From: Streptomyces sp. KL109B
GTDB taxonomy: Bacteria; Actinomycetota; Actinomycetes; Streptomycetales; Streptomycetaceae
DNA length: 64,000 nucleotides
Assembly (NCBI RefSeq): GCF_030766935.1
Contig: NZ_JASERL010000001.1
Location: 1,116,001 to 1,180,000 of the forward strand
Reading direction: 5' to 3'
Position numbers and translations under genes: made by a program. This document shows, one piece after another, positions 1 through 8,721 of the stretch. Under the pieces are notes generated by a model, which searched no databases, had not been told where the DNA came from, and saw only the letters and a program-made list of their open reading frames with translations. Position 1 is the stretch's first letter; every line of letters starts with the position of its first letter.

Positions 1-411
1 GTGCATGCGGACGAGCTGATTGCGCAGGTCCGCGTACTCCGGGCTGCCGTCCTTCAGCGTGCGCAGCTCGATGAACATCGCCCGCGCGCCGCTGCGGTCC
101 GTCGGATCGTGCCGGCCGTGCTGCTCACCGTGTCGCTCGTGGTCGCTCATCAATCCCGCCCGTCGCGCGTCCGATCCCCCTGAGCCCCCGCGAAGTACGG
201 CCCCCGAGGTCGGCGCTGCCTGCTGTGCCGCGTCGGCCGCCGGGGCCGCCGTGTCCGCAGCATCCGCAGTGTCCTCGACGGACTCCGGGTGCTGCCGGGC
301 CTGCTGCTCGGGGATGCCGGTGGTCGGCCGTCGCATCCCGCCAGTGCCCTCGGCCGGGAGATCCCGGGTGCCGCGCTTGTCGTCCCGCACCGGACCGTCC
401 CCGTTCCTCAC
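1..411 (-). CDS. sigH: SigB/SigF-family RNA polymerase sigma factor, 5' part only
   Basis: This is the N-terminal part of a stress and development sigma factor; the rest lies beyond the window edge. The frame is open from a GTG at 411-409 that overlaps the stop codon of the upstream anti-sigma gene (GTGA). An internal ATG at 336 and another at 150 are possible further starts. The stretch after the ATG at 150 contains GARAMFIELRTL and the lead-in to region 2, as in SigH/SigF/SigB proteins. The preceding ~87 residues are Ala, Asp, Glu and Pro rich and look disordered. Streptomyces SigH is known to exist in several N-terminal forms, which fits the multiple starts. Naming as sigH rests on the neighbouring PrsH-like gene and is family knowledge, not a search. 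Confidence 0.8.
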   Translation of the reverse strand, partial: MRNGDGPVRDDKRGTRDLPAEGTGGMRRPTTGIPEQQARQHPESVEDTADAADTAAPAADAAQQAAPTSGAVLRGGSGGSDARRAGLMSDHERHGEQHGRHDPTDRSGARAMFIELRTLKDGSPEYADLRNQLVRMH

Positions 412-821
412 GTCGGGCCGGGGCCCGCGCCGCGCTTCTTGTAGAGGCTGATGGAGACGGTCTTGTCCTCGGCCACCGCGGAGTCGACCTGGCCCGCGAG
501 GGCCGAGAGCACCGTCCACGCGAAGGTGTCGCGCTCCGGCGCCCTGCCGTCGGTCGTGGGCGCGGAGACCGTCACCTCCAAGGAGTCGTCGACAAGACGG
601 AACACGCAGCTGAGCACGGAGCCCGCGACGGCCTGCTGGAGCAGGATCGCGCACGCCTCGTCGACAGCGATGCGAAGGTCCTCGATCTCGTCGAGGGTGA
701 AGTCCAAACGCGCCGCGAGGCCGGCCGTCGCCGTACGCAGCACCGACAGGTAGGCACCCGCAGCCGGGAGTCGGACTTCCACGAAGTCCTGATTTCCGGG
801 GTCGCCTGCGATCTGGGACAC
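408..821 (-). CDS. prsH: RsbW-like anti-sigma factor (PrsH/UshX type)
   Basis: A 137-residue GHKL/HATPase-fold anti-sigma regulator predicted to bind and hold the sigma factor encoded immediately downstream. The sequence has the N-box-like DEIEDLRIAVDEAC (about residues 46-59) and a C-terminal DKTVSISLYKK strand, as in RsbW/SpoIIAB relatives. The start chosen is GTG at 821, because GGAGG sits five bases upstream; in-frame TTG (833) and GTG (827) codons upstream lack a well-spaced ribosome site. Its stop overlaps the sigH start by four bases (GTGA), so the two are probably translationally coupled, giving matched production of regulator and sigma factor. The family function is well established in Streptomyces; the exact partner is inferred from adjacency. 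Confidence 0.85.
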   Translation of the reverse strand: MSQIAGDPGNQDFVEVRLPAAGAYLSVLRTATAGLAARLDFTLDEIEDLRIAVDEACAILLQQAVAGSVLSCVFRLVDDSLEVTVSAPTTDGRAPERDTFAWTVLSALAGQVDSAVAEDKTVSISLYKKRGAGPGPT

Positions 822-1086
822 CCTCACCTCCAAGGTGGTACAAGCACTTTCGGGCTCCGGAGGCGTCGTCCCCCGGGTGATGCGCCACTTATATCTGCGG
901 TGACGCTACCGCGCGCCCGACTTTCCTGTCCCGGGGACCCCCGGCCCATTGCTGTCACTCATAGTAAGCCTACGGGTACGGACAGTGGCTAGAGGGTGTG
1001 CGGGCCCAATTGGAAAGAGCGGGCGCCGGGTTGACGTACCCAGGCACAAGTGGATCGAACCCAAGCGGGGTCCGGGATCGGCCGCG

Positions 1087-1347
1087 TCAGACGAGAATCG
1101 CGTCGACAAAGCACCAACGCCAGCTCTCACCAGGCTCGAAGGTGCGCATGACCGGATGGCCGGTCTCGGCGTGGTGCGCCGTCGCGTGCCGGTACGGCGA
1201 CGAGTCGCAGCATCCGACGTGGCCGCAGTCCAGACACAGCCGTAGTTGCACAGGGTGACTGCCGACGGCCAGACACTCCAGGCAGGTCTCGCTCAGAGGT
1301 GCGGGCTCGGGGTGCGGCAGCGCGGCGACGTGCGAGCACTCGTTCAT
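1087..1347 (-). CDS. UBP-type zinc finger protein
   Basis: An 86-residue protein made almost entirely of one ZnF-UBP domain. It shows a Cys/His series: C4 and H6, C22xxC25, C38xxC41GHxGC, then the HATAHHAETGHP block, ending in a WRWCF strand. In eukaryotes this fold binds the free C-terminus of ubiquitin; in actinobacteria small stand-alone versions are common and their ligand is not known. It starts at an ATG and lies divergent from the antiporter gene, with only about 50 bases between the two starts. No operon partner is evident. The domain call is firm; the role is unknown. Confidence 0.8.
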   Translation of the reverse strand: MNECSHVAALPHPEPAPLSETCLECLAVGSHPVQLRLCLDCGHVGCCDSSPYRHATAHHAETGHPVMRTFEPGESWRWCFVDAILV

Positions 1348-1398
1348 GATGGCCAGGTTACGACGGGTGGCGCGGAGCAGGGTGACGAAAGGCGGGTC

Positions 1399-2997
1399 AT
1401 GGACGTATTGCCCTTGGTGGGTCTGATCGCCGTGAGCGCGGCCGTGGCGGGAGCGGCGCGCAGGACGCCCGTGCCGGCCCCGCTCCTGCTGGTCGCGATC
1501 GGACTCGTGGCGTCCTACGTGCCGTGGGTTCCGCAGTACATGCTCGACCCGCACATCGTGCTGCCGCTGATCCTGCCGCCACTGCTGCACACCGCCGCCC
1601 TGGAGAGCTCCTACCTCGACCTGCGGGCGAACATCAGGCCCGTCGCGCTGCTCTCCGTGGGGTACGTCCTGTTCGCGACGCTCGCCGTGGGCTGGCTCGC
1701 GTACGAGCTGATCCCGGACCTGCCGCTGACCGCGGCGCTCGTCCTGGGCGCGGTGATCGCGCCGCCCGACGCGGTGGCCGCCACCGCGATCGCCCGGCGG
1801 GTGGGGCTGCCCTCGCGGATCACCACGATCCTCCAGGGCGAGTCCCTCGTGAACGACGCCACCGCGATCACCGCCTACAAGGTGGCGCTCGCCGCCGCCG
1901 TGGGCGAGGGCGCCAGCTGGGCGGGCGGGATCAAGGAGTTCCTGGTGGCGGCCGTCGGCGGGGTCGGCGTGGGGCTGCTCCTGATGGTGCCGCTGCACTG
2001 GTTGCGCACGCACCTCAAGGAAGCGCTGCTGCAGAACACGCTCTCCCTGCTCATCCCCTTCGTCGCCTACGCGGTCGCGGAGCAGGTGGGCGCCTCCGGA
2101 GTGCTCGCCGTCGTGACGGTGGCGCTCTACCTGGGGCACCGTTCCTGGCAGGTCGACTTCGATACGCGGCTCCAGGAGGCCGCGGTGTGGAAGGTCGTGG
2201 CGTTCATCCTGGAGTCCGCGGTCTTCGCGCTCATCGGCCTCCAACTGCGCTTCGTCCTCGAAGGCCTCGGCGAGTACAGCGTGGCGCAGGCCGTCTGGTA
2301 CGCGGTCGGAGTGTTCGTCTTCGTGGTCGTGATCCGCTTCGTGTGGTCGTACCCCGCCACCTACCTGCCGTGGTGCATGTCGCCGCGCATCCGCGCGCGC
2401 GAGAGCGACACCGACTGGAAGCGGCCGCTGATCGTCAGCTGGGCCGGCATGCGGGGCGTGGTGTCGCTGGCCATCGCGTTCTCCATCCCGCTGCACACGG
2501 AGAGCGGGGAGCCGTTCCCCTCGCGCAACCTGGTGCTCTTCCTGACCTTCACGACAGTCATCGGGACGCTCGTCGTCCAGGGACTCACGCTGCCGCCGCT
2601 GATCAAGTGGCTGAAGCTGCCGGGCCGGGACGCGCAGGCCGAGACGCTCGCCGAGGCGCAGGCGCAGAACGCCGCCTCCGTGGCCGCGGAGGAGCGGGTG
2701 GAGGAGTTGATGCGGGACGAGCGCAACTGCCTGCCGACGCCGCTCCAGGACCGTCTGCGCACCGTTCTGGAACGCCGCCGCAACTCCGTGTGGGAGCGCC
2801 TCGGTCAGGCCAACCCGGTGACCGGGGAGTCCGCCGACGACACGTACCGGCGGCTCGCGCGGGAGGCGATCGCGGCCGAGCGCGAGGTCTTCGTACGGAT
2901 GCGGGACGAGCGGCGGATCGACGACGAGATGATGCGGACGCTGCTGCGCAAGCTGGACCTGGAGGAGGCCGCCGCCTACCGGGAGGCCGACGGCTGA
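1399..2997 (+). CDS. Na+/H+ antiporter, CPA1 (NhaP-like) family
   Basis: A 532-residue membrane antiporter that would exchange cytoplasmic Na+ (or another monovalent cation) for H+. About a dozen hydrophobic segments fill residues 1-390. Two signatures can be seen: PPDAVAATA with D124, and QGESLVNDATA with the conserved N152-D153 pair that binds ions in CPA1 transporters. A charged helical cytoplasmic tail of about 140 residues follows (AEAQAQNAASVAAEERVEE onward), as in many NhaP proteins. ATG at 1399 is preceded by GGCGGG. The 3' end overlaps the convergent PLP-enzyme gene by 22 bases. Ion specificity cannot be read from the sequence. Confidence 0.88.
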   Translation: MDVLPLVGLIAVSAAVAGAARRTPVPAPLLLVAIGLVASYVPWVPQYMLDPHIVLPLILPPLLHTAALESSYLDLRANIRPVALLSVGYVLFATLAVGWLAYELIPDLPLTAALVLGAVIAPPDAVAATAIARRVGLPSRITTILQGESLVNDATAITAYKVALAAAVGEGASWAGGIKEFLVAAVGGVGVGLLLMVPLHWLRTHLKEALLQNTLSLLIPFVAYAVAEQVGASGVLAVVTVALYLGHRSWQVDFDTRLQEAAVWKVVAFILESAVFALIGLQLRFVLEGLGEYSVAQAVWYAVGVFVFVVVIRFVWSYPATYLPWCMSPRIRARESDTDWKRPLIVSWAGMRGVVSLAIAFSIPLHTESGEPFPSRNLVLFLTFTTVIGTLVVQGLTLPPLIKWLKLPGRDAQAETLAEAQAQNAASVAAEERVEELMRDERNCLPTPLQDRLRTVLERRRNSVWERLGQANPVTGESADDTYRRLAREAIAAEREVFVRMRDERRIDDEMMRTLLRKLDLEEAAAYREADG

Positions 2998-3917
2998 GCG
3001 TCGTCGAAGGGCGCGCCCGTGACGACGGCCGCGAGGGTGGTGCCGCGCGGGAAGGCGCCCTCCTGGGTGAGAGCGACGAGCGCGTACAGCGCCTTCGCTA
3101 CGTAGAGACGCTCGACCGGCACGCCGTGGCGGGCCTCGAAGTCCTCGGCGAACGCGGCGAGTTCGGCAGGCACGCGCGCGTAGCCGCCGAAGTGGAAACC
3201 GTCCGCCACGTGCCAGGCGCCGCGCGGTCCGCCGAACGCTTCCTCCTGGAGGGCGCGGATGTCGGCCGGGAGGAACCCGCCCTTGAGGACCGCGATCCCC
3301 AGGGCGCGCTGCTCGGGCGCCAGGCCCGCGGCGAGGCCCGCGAGCGTGCCGCCCGTGCCGCAGGCCAGCGCGACGACGTCCGCGTGACCGCGCAGCTCCC
3401 GGCCCAGGTCCGTACAGCCCTGGACGGCAAGGGAGTTGCTGCCGCCCTCGGGGACCACGTACGCGTCGGTGGCGTCGGCCGTGTCGAGGAGGGCGGCCAG
3501 CACGTCCGGATCGGTCTTGCGCCGGTACGTCGACCGGTCGACGAAGCGCAGGCGCATCCCGTCGGCCGCGCAGCGCGCCAGGGACGGGTTCAGCGGCCGG
3601 TCGGCGAGTTCGTCGCCGCGGACGACGCCGATGGTGGGGACGCCCAGGAGGCGGCCCGCCGCGGCCGTGGCCCGCAGATGGTTCGAGTAGGCGCCCCCGA
3701 AGGTGACGATCGCGCGGCCCCCTGCCGCTTTCAGGTTGGGGGCGAGCTTGCGCCACTTGTTGCCGATCAGATCCGGGTGGATCAGGTCGTCCCGCTTGAG
3801 CAGCAGGCGCACGCCGTGGCGCGCGAAGCGCTCGTCGTCGGCCTCCATGAGGGGCGACGGGAGACGGGGGCGCAGATCGGCGCTGGTGGAGCGGTGCACC
3901 CGGCCATTGTCGGACAC
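2976..3917 (-). CDS. PLP-dependent ACC deaminase / D-cysteine desulfhydrase family enzyme
   Basis: A 313-residue fold-type II PLP enzyme. The motif DDLIHPDLIGNKWRKL (residues ~43-58) holds the PLP-binding lysine of the NKxRK type. It is followed by GGAYSNHLRATAAAG and by the phosphate-binding ACGTGGTLAGL loop, as in 1-aminocyclopropane-1-carboxylate deaminases and D-cysteine desulfhydrases. The two activities cannot be separated from motifs here, and most actinobacterial members are uncharacterised. The start is a GTG at 3917; an ATG at 3848 is an alternative, but it would remove the LRPRLPSPL segment usually present in the family. It converges on the antiporter with a 22-base overlap. Confidence 0.8.
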   Translation of the reverse strand: MSDNGRVHRSTSADLRPRLPSPLMEADDERFARHGVRLLLKRDDLIHPDLIGNKWRKLAPNLKAAGGRAIVTFGGAYSNHLRATAAAGRLLGVPTIGVVRGDELADRPLNPSLARCAADGMRLRFVDRSTYRRKTDPDVLAALLDTADATDAYVVPEGGSNSLAVQGCTDLGRELRGHADVVALACGTGGTLAGLAAGLAPEQRALGIAVLKGGFLPADIRALQEEAFGGPRGAWHVADGFHFGGYARVPAELAAFAEDFEARHGVPVERLYVAKALYALVALTQEGAFPRGTTLAAVVTGAPFDDAQPSASR

Positions 3918-3975
3918 CTGGCCGGGTGCTCGCCCTCGCGAAGCGGCCGGCGCAAGGCCGACACAAGAGGGCCGA

Positions 3976-4566
3976 CTACTTGAGCCGGTCCCCGATGCGC
4001 TTGCGCATCGACCCCATCGTGAACCCCTTGGGGTCGACCTTCCCCGGCTGCCACTCCAGGTGGCCGATGACCGAGCGCTCCGTCCAGCCGTGGTGGCGGC
4101 AGATCGCCGCGGCAGCCTTCTCGATGGCCTCCAACTGGGCGGCGGGCCACGGGTCGTCCCCGTCGCCGAGGTTCTCGCACTCGAAGCCGTAGAAGCGGCT
4201 GTTGCCGTCGGTGTTCGCCTCGTTGTCGTGCGGCAGCCGCTTCTCGGCGATCACCGCGCGCAGCACGTCGTCGTCGCCGAGGCCAGCGTGGTTCGCCCGG
4301 CCGTAGCCGACCAGGTGGACATGGCCGTCCTTGGTGATGACGCCGTGACACAGCGGGCCCGGCAGGTTCGCGTGACCCTCGCGGCAGATCCGGACCGTGC
4401 TCGCGCTGCCCGATGTCGCCGTGTGGTGGATCATCACGCCGTTCACCGGGCCCCAGTCGCCGATGTGGTTGCGGTTGTGATGCCGCCAGTCGCCGACTTC
4501 CACCACTGTCAGACCCTCGTCCTTGAGAGCGTCGATGAAGCTGCTTGCGGACATGGGTGGGGCCAC
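3976..4566 (-). CDS. N-acetylmuramoyl-L-alanine amidase, amidase_2/PGRP family
   Basis: A 196-residue cell-wall amidase cutting the bond between muramic acid and the stem peptide. The zinc-binding fold is marked by GVMIHHTAT (first His ligand), a central HVHLVGYGRANHAG segment, NSRFYGFECEN, and the late VIGHLEWQPGKVDP with another ligand His. No signal peptide is evident, as in phage-type lysins and some spore or cytosolic amidases. GTG at 4566 was chosen because AAGGAGG stands seven bases upstream; the ATG at 4554 has no ribosome site. It lies downstream of no obvious operon partner. The family is clear; whether it acts on host wall or derives from a prophage is not visible. Confidence 0.82.
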   Translation of the reverse strand: MAPPMSASSFIDALKDEGLTVVEVGDWRHHNRNHIGDWGPVNGVMIHHTATSGSASTVRICREGHANLPGPLCHGVITKDGHVHLVGYGRANHAGLGDDDVLRAVIAEKRLPHDNEANTDGNSRFYGFECENLGDGDDPWPAAQLEAIEKAAAAICRHHGWTERSVIGHLEWQPGKVDPKGFTMGSMRKRIGDRLK

Positions 4567-4708
4567 GGCCGCCTCCTTCGAGGGAGCGACGGTCGCCGAC
4601 TGCGCACCGTCTCGTAGGCTTCGCTTTTACCCGGAACTGCCGTTCAGCGACCGGCCGTTCGCATAACGTGCACAAGGTTCGCGTCGGCGGCGTCGGCGGC
4701 CGGACCGC

Positions 4709-4942
4709 TCAACCGCGCAGGAAGCCGTCCCCGTTCACCGCGATGTGCGATTCGAGGGCCTGCAGCGCCTGCTGCGTGGCCTCCGGGCTGCCGCTGCCCC
4801 TGCGCTCCGCGTAGTAGGCGGCGCCCAGTTGCTTGAGCAGATCGCCGCCCGCCCGCTGCGCCTGCATCTCGTCCATCTTCTGCTTGCCCTGCGTCAGGCC
4901 GCGCTGCGCCTGCTCCTTGGCCCGGTCGAGGAAGCCCGCCAT
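4709..4942 (-). CDS. Small conserved hypothetical protein, helical
   Basis: A 77-residue protein starting MAGFLDRAKEQAQ, basic and Gln rich, predicted almost wholly helical with a possible amphipathic first helix. The middle holds LLKQLGAAYYAERRG and the end QQALQALESHIA. Proteins of this size and start are common in Streptomyces, but I do not recognise a function. The ATG at 4942 has AGAAGGGTGA upstream, and longer upstream frames lack this. It is divergent from the encapsulin gene and may share its ~220-base intergenic region. No signal peptide or enzymatic motif is seen. Confidence 0.65.
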   Translation of the reverse strand: MAGFLDRAKEQAQRGLTQGKQKMDEMQAQRAGGDLLKQLGAAYYAERRGSGSPEATQQALQALESHIAVNGDGFLRG

Positions 4943-5162
4943 GGTGATCACCCTTCTCGTCTTTACCGTTTCCTGACCAACGCGCACCGGGATCTTCGAG
5001 TTCCGGCCGTCGGCGAAACGGGGGCCGGGCGGGCGCGAAGAGTGCCCACCCATGCCCCGTACAACCGCCGTCCATTCCCGCCCATTTGTGTAATGGTGCG
5101 ATCGCGCTGCGTGCTGAAGGCTTGTCCGCGCAGGTCAGTTCATGATCGGGAGGTCACAGCAC

Positions 5163-6572
5163 ATGTCGGTAGGCGAAGAGGTCCGCGAGCAGACGGCCCC
5201 CGGACCGCAGAAGAGTCTGGGAACGTCCGCGGCGCGGAACCTGGCCACGACCACCAAGTCCGCACCGCAAATGCAGGAGATCAGCTCCCGCTGGCTGCTG
5301 CGGACGCTGCCCTGGGTGGATGTGCAGGGCGGCACGTACCGGGTCAACCGGCGGCTGAGCTACTCGGTCGGCGACGGGCGCATCACGTTCGTGAAGACGG
5401 GCGACGATGTCCGGGTCATCCCGGCCGAGCTGGGGGAGCTGCCCGTACTGCGGGACTTCGGGGACGAGCAGGTCCTCGCCGAGCTGGCCCAGCGCTGCAC
5501 CCAGCGGGAGTTCGCGGCCGGCGAACTGCTCGCCTCGTCCGGCGGTCCGGCCGACGAGGTCTTCCTGATCGCGCACGGCCGCGTGGAGAAGGTCGGCGCG
5601 GGCCCGTACGGGGACGACGCCGTGCTCGGAGTCCTCGCTGACGGGGCGCACTTCGGGGAACAGGCGCTGATCGACCCGGAGACCGTCTGGGAGTACACGG
5701 CGCGAGCGGCCACCGCGTGCACCGTGCTCACGCTGCCGCGCAGCGACTTCGAGCAGGTCGCCGAGCGTGCCCAGTCGCTGCGCGACCACCTCCAGCGGCT
5801 GCGCTCGATTCCCGCGCAGCGGTCCAACAAGTACGGCGAGAAGGAGATCGACCTCTCGGCCGGTCACGTCGGGGAAGCGGTCCTGCCCGGCACGTTCGTC
5901 GACTACGAGTCCGCGCCGCGCGAGTACGAACTGAGCGTCGCCCAGACCGTGCTGCGCATCCACACGCGCGTGGCCGACCTCTACAACCAGCCCATGAACC
6001 AGACGGAGCACCAACTCCGGCTCACCGTAGAGGCGTTGAAGGAGCGCCAGGAGCACGAACTCATCAACAACCGGGAGTTCGGCCTGCTCAGCAACTGCGA
6101 GTACGAGCAGCGCCTGCAGCCGCACGACGGCGCGCCGAGCCCCGACGACATGGACGAGCTGCTCAGCAGGCGGCGCGGCTCCAAGCTGTTCCTCGCGCAC
6201 CCGAAGGCGATCGCCGCGTTCGGCCGCGAGCTCAACAAGCGCGGCCTGGTCCCCGAGTCCATCGACGTGGCAGGGAACCGCATCCCGACCTGGCGCGGGG
6301 TGCCGATCTACCCGTGCAACAAGATCCCGGTCTCCGACAAGCGCACCACATCCATCATCTGCATGCGTACGGGAGAGGAGGAACAAGGCGTCATCGGCCT
6401 CCGGCAGTCCGGAATCCCGGACGAGATCGAGCCGAGCCTGTCCGTGCGGTTCATGGGCATCAGCGAGCAGGCGATCATCTCGTACCTGGTGTCGACGTAC
6501 TACTCGGCGGCGGTCCTGGTGCCCGACGCGCTGGGGGTCCTGGAGAACGTCGAGATCGGGCGGTGGCGGTGA
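5163..6572 (+). CDS. eshB: Family 2B encapsulin shell protein with cyclic-nucleotide-binding domain (EshB-like)
   Basis: A 469-residue shell protein of the virus-derived HK97-fold nanocompartments. Residues 1-90 and about 220-469 form the SrpI-like capsid fold, including [22 protein letters not shown] near the N-terminus and [25 protein letters not shown] near the C-terminus. A cNMP-binding domain is inserted at ~95-215. It keeps the phosphate-binding cassette with FGE (164-166) and R181 in TARAAT, so ligand binding looks possible. ATG 5163 is preceded by GGGAGG nine bases away. The next gene on the strand encodes a prenyl synthase with a disordered N-terminus, the known cargo type of family 2 shells. 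Streptomyces EshA/EshB proteins belong here, and EshA was linked to aerial development. The family call is strong; the natural nucleotide and pathway are inferred. Confidence 0.9.
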   Translation: MSVGEEVREQTAPGPQKSLGTSAARNLATTTKSAPQMQEISSRWLLRTLPWVDVQGGTYRVNRRLSYSVGDGRITFVKTGDDVRVIPAELGELPVLRDFGDEQVLAELAQRCTQREFAAGELLASSGGPADEVFLIAHGRVEKVGAGPYGDDAVLGVLADGAHFGEQALIDPETVWEYTARAATACTVLTLPRSDFEQVAERAQSLRDHLQRLRSIPAQRSNKYGEKEIDLSAGHVGEAVLPGTFVDYESAPREYELSVAQTVLRIHTRVADLYNQPMNQTEHQLRLTVEALKERQEHELINNREFGLLSNCEYEQRLQPHDGAPSPDDMDELLSRRRGSKLFLAHPKAIAAFGRELNKRGLVPESIDVAGNRIPTWRGVPIYPCNKIPVSDKRTTSIICMRTGEEEQGVIGLRQSGIPDEIEPSLSVRFMGISEQAIISYLVSTYYSAAVLVPDALGVLENVEIGRWR

Positions 6573-6597
6573 CGAGCCGCGCCCGGCCCGCCGTGTC

Positions 6598-6615
6598 CCC
6601 GCCCGGCAGGGCGGG
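6598..6615 (+). other. Hairpin between encapsulin shell and cargo genes
   Basis: A perfect 7-bp stem (CCCGCCC / GGGCGGG) with a GGCA loop lies 25 bases after the shell stop and about 70 bases before the cargo start. There is no T-run. It may partly attenuate transcription or stabilise the upstream message, which would favour many shell copies over few cargo copies. That role is inference. Confidence 0.4.
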
Positions 6616-6684
6616 TAGACCGAGGAGGTACGCGCCCACCAGCAGCGGAACCGCCACCGTCCGCACCCTCTCCGGGGTGAGTCC

Positions 6685-7821
6685 ATGACGCAGACGACGG
6701 AGCAGCGAGTGGCAGCAGAGCCGGCCGAGGCGGCCGCGGCGCGGGGCGGGGAGATACGGGACACGGCGGAGGGGCCCGAGGCGCAGGAAGCGCAGGAGGC
6801 CTCGGCGATCCTGGCGCAGGCCAGGGCCGCGGTCGACCCCGAACTGCGGCGGGCCGTCGAGGCCCTGCCCGGATCCATACGCCGCGTCGCCCTCTACCAC
6901 TTCGGCTGGGAGCACGCCGACGGCACACCGGCCGCGGGGAACGCGGGCAAGGCCGTGCGGCCCGCCCTCGTGCTCGCGGCGGCGCGGGCCCTCGGCGGGC
7001 GGCCCGAGCGGGCGGTGAGGGCGGCTGCCGCGGTGGAGCTGACCCACAACTTCACGTTGCTGCACGACGACGTGATGGACCGGGACGCCACCCGCAGGCA
7101 CCGGCCCACCGCGTGGACGGTGTTCGGGGACGCCGACGCGATCCTCACGGGTGACGCGATGCAGGCCCAGGCGCAGCGGCTGTTCGCCGACGACCCGCAC
7201 CCGGCGGCCTCGGCCGCGGCGTCCCGGCTCGCGGCGTGTGTCGTGGAGTTGTGCGAGGGGCAGGCCGTGGACGTTGCTTTGGAGGGGCGGGATCCGGCGG
7301 ATGTGAGTCTGCCGGAGACGCTGGCCATGGCGGAGGCGAAGACCGGGGCGTTGCTCGGTTGCGCTTGCGCGGTGGGCGGGTTGTACGCGGGGGCCGGTGC
7401 GGAGGAGGTCGAGGCGCTCGACGCGTTCGGGCGCTGTGCGGGGCTCGCGTTCCAGCTGATCGACGACGTGATCGGGATCTGGGGGGACCCGGTCCGCACC
7501 GGTAAGCCGGCCTGCGCGGACCTCGCCGTACGGAAGAAGTCCCTGCCCGTGGTCGCGGCGCTTGCCTCCGGCGGGGTGGCGGCGGAGGAGTTGGCGGCGT
7601 TGTACGGGCCGCCGGACCCGGGGAAGGGGAAGGAGGGAGTGGCGGAACTGGAGGAGATCGCGCTGGCCGTGGAGCGGGCCGGTGGCCGGGACTGGGCGCA
7701 GGCGCAGGCCGCGGACCACATGTCGCGTGCGGTGGACCGGCTGTCGCAGGCGGTGCCGGTGCCGGAGGCGGCGGGTGGGTTGTTGTCGTTGGCGGAGTTC
7801 GTTACGCGGCGCGGCTACTGA
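6685..7821 (+). CDS. Polyprenyl diphosphate synthase, predicted encapsulin cargo
   Basis: A 378-residue trans-isoprenyl diphosphate synthase condensing isopentenyl diphosphate with an allylic primer. The substrate-binding motifs are complete: GNAGKAVRPAL (K89, R92), the first Asp-rich motif DDVMD at 128-132 and the second DDVIG at 260-264. Residues 1-45 are Ala/Glu/Gln rich and predicted disordered. Such an extension is typical of family 2 encapsulin cargo and is the likely loading tag for the shell encoded just upstream. Codon use drifts to G/T-ending triplets in the second half. The ribosome site before ATG 6685 is weak (GGGGTGA). Enzyme class and operon link are clear; product chain length is not. 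Confidence 0.88.
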   Translation: MTQTTEQRVAAEPAEAAAARGGEIRDTAEGPEAQEAQEASAILAQARAAVDPELRRAVEALPGSIRRVALYHFGWEHADGTPAAGNAGKAVRPALVLAAARALGGRPERAVRAAAAVELTHNFTLLHDDVMDRDATRRHRPTAWTVFGDADAILTGDAMQAQAQRLFADDPHPAASAAASRLAACVVELCEGQAVDVALEGRDPADVSLPETLAMAEAKTGALLGCACAVGGLYAGAGAEEVEALDAFGRCAGLAFQLIDDVIGIWGDPVRTGKPACADLAVRKKSLPVVAALASGGVAAEELAALYGPPDPGKGKEGVAELEEIALAVERAGGRDWAQAQAADHMSRAVDRLSQAVPVPEAAGGLLSLAEFVTRRGY

Positions 7822-8083
7822 TGCCTGCCGGCGGGGTGCCGTGATCGGTTGCGGTACTCCGCCGGAGGGGCGGGGCGGGGGCGGGGTTTACGTCGTCGTG
7901 ATGCGTTCGCGGCACCGGGGGCCGCCTTGCCCACCCTGCCGCCCTAGGCGGCAGATTGCCCAAGGCGGGTGCGGCCTGCCGCCAGGGGTGGGGAGTCGGG
8001 GGTGGGGAGTTGGGGTGGTGGGGGTGGGCGTTTAGAGTGCCAACCGTCGTGCAGCGTAAGCGTGTTGGTGAGGGGTGGGCGTG

Positions 8084-8683
8084 ATGGGTGTGGGGATTCG
8101 GCGGGCCGGGGTGGGGGACCGGGAGCGGGTGGTGCGGTTGCTGGACGAGGCGTTCATGGACGATCCGGTCAGTGGCTGGGTGTTTCCCAGTGAGGAGCGG
8201 CGGCGGGAGCGGCACTCCCTGCTCATGGGGGTGTTCGCGGACGCGACGCTCGCGGAGGGGTACGTCGATCTCGCCGAGGACGGTTCTGCCGTCGCGCTGT
8301 GGATGGACATGTCGGGCGTGCCGGAGGACGAGGGCGGCGAGGATCTGCCCGCGCAGGTGCGGGCGGCCGTCGATCCCGACAACGAACGCGTGGAGCAGAT
8401 CGCCCGGTGGACCACGCGGGCCCACCCGGTGGGGCGGGCGCACGTCTACCTGTGGATGATCGGCGTCACGCCCGCGCGGCAGGGGCAGGGGCTTGGGACC
8501 GCGTTGATGGCGCCGGTGTTCGAGCGCTGCGACCGCGAGGGGCTGCCCGCCTACCTGGAGGCCAGTAGCCCGCGGAGTCGGCGCCTGTACGAGCGGCTCG
8601 GGTTCGTCGTCACCGGGACGCCGATCGAGCTGCCGGGCGGGCCGACGATGTGGCCCATGTGGCGGGAGCCGGCGGGCCGGTAG
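8084..8683 (+). CDS. GNAT-family N-acetyltransferase
   Basis: A 199-residue acetyl-CoA-dependent acyltransferase. The acetyl-CoA pyrophosphate loop is VTPARQGQGLGTALM (Q/R-x-x-G-x-G/A pattern), followed by YLEASSPRSRRLYERLGF, the usual motif B region. The ATG at 8084 is used; GTG codons at 8075 and 8081 are alternatives behind the same AGGGG stretch. The first third of the gene is unusually rich in G and T on the sense strand. The gene stands alone between the prenyl synthase and an inverted-repeat element. The acceptor substrate is unknown. Confidence 0.82.
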   Translation: MGVGIRRAGVGDRERVVRLLDEAFMDDPVSGWVFPSEERRRERHSLLMGVFADATLAEGYVDLAEDGSAVALWMDMSGVPEDEGGEDLPAQVRAAVDPDNERVEQIARWTTRAHPVGRAHVYLWMIGVTPARQGQGLGTALMAPVFERCDREGLPAYLEASSPRSRRLYERLGFVVTGTPIELPGGPTMWPMWREPAGR

Positions 8684-8721
8684 CGCCGTCGCCGCCCGGC
8701 CCGATCCACATGGCGGGCCTG

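Noticed and set aside
1524..3983. 819-codon plus-strand frame over the antiporter and PLP enzyme
   Set aside because: Out of frame with the antiporter and antisense to the PLP gene; low-complexity Arg/Ala/Gly translation.
3976..4566. Prophage remnant around the amidase
   Set aside because: No other phage gene, integrase or att-like repeat lies nearby.
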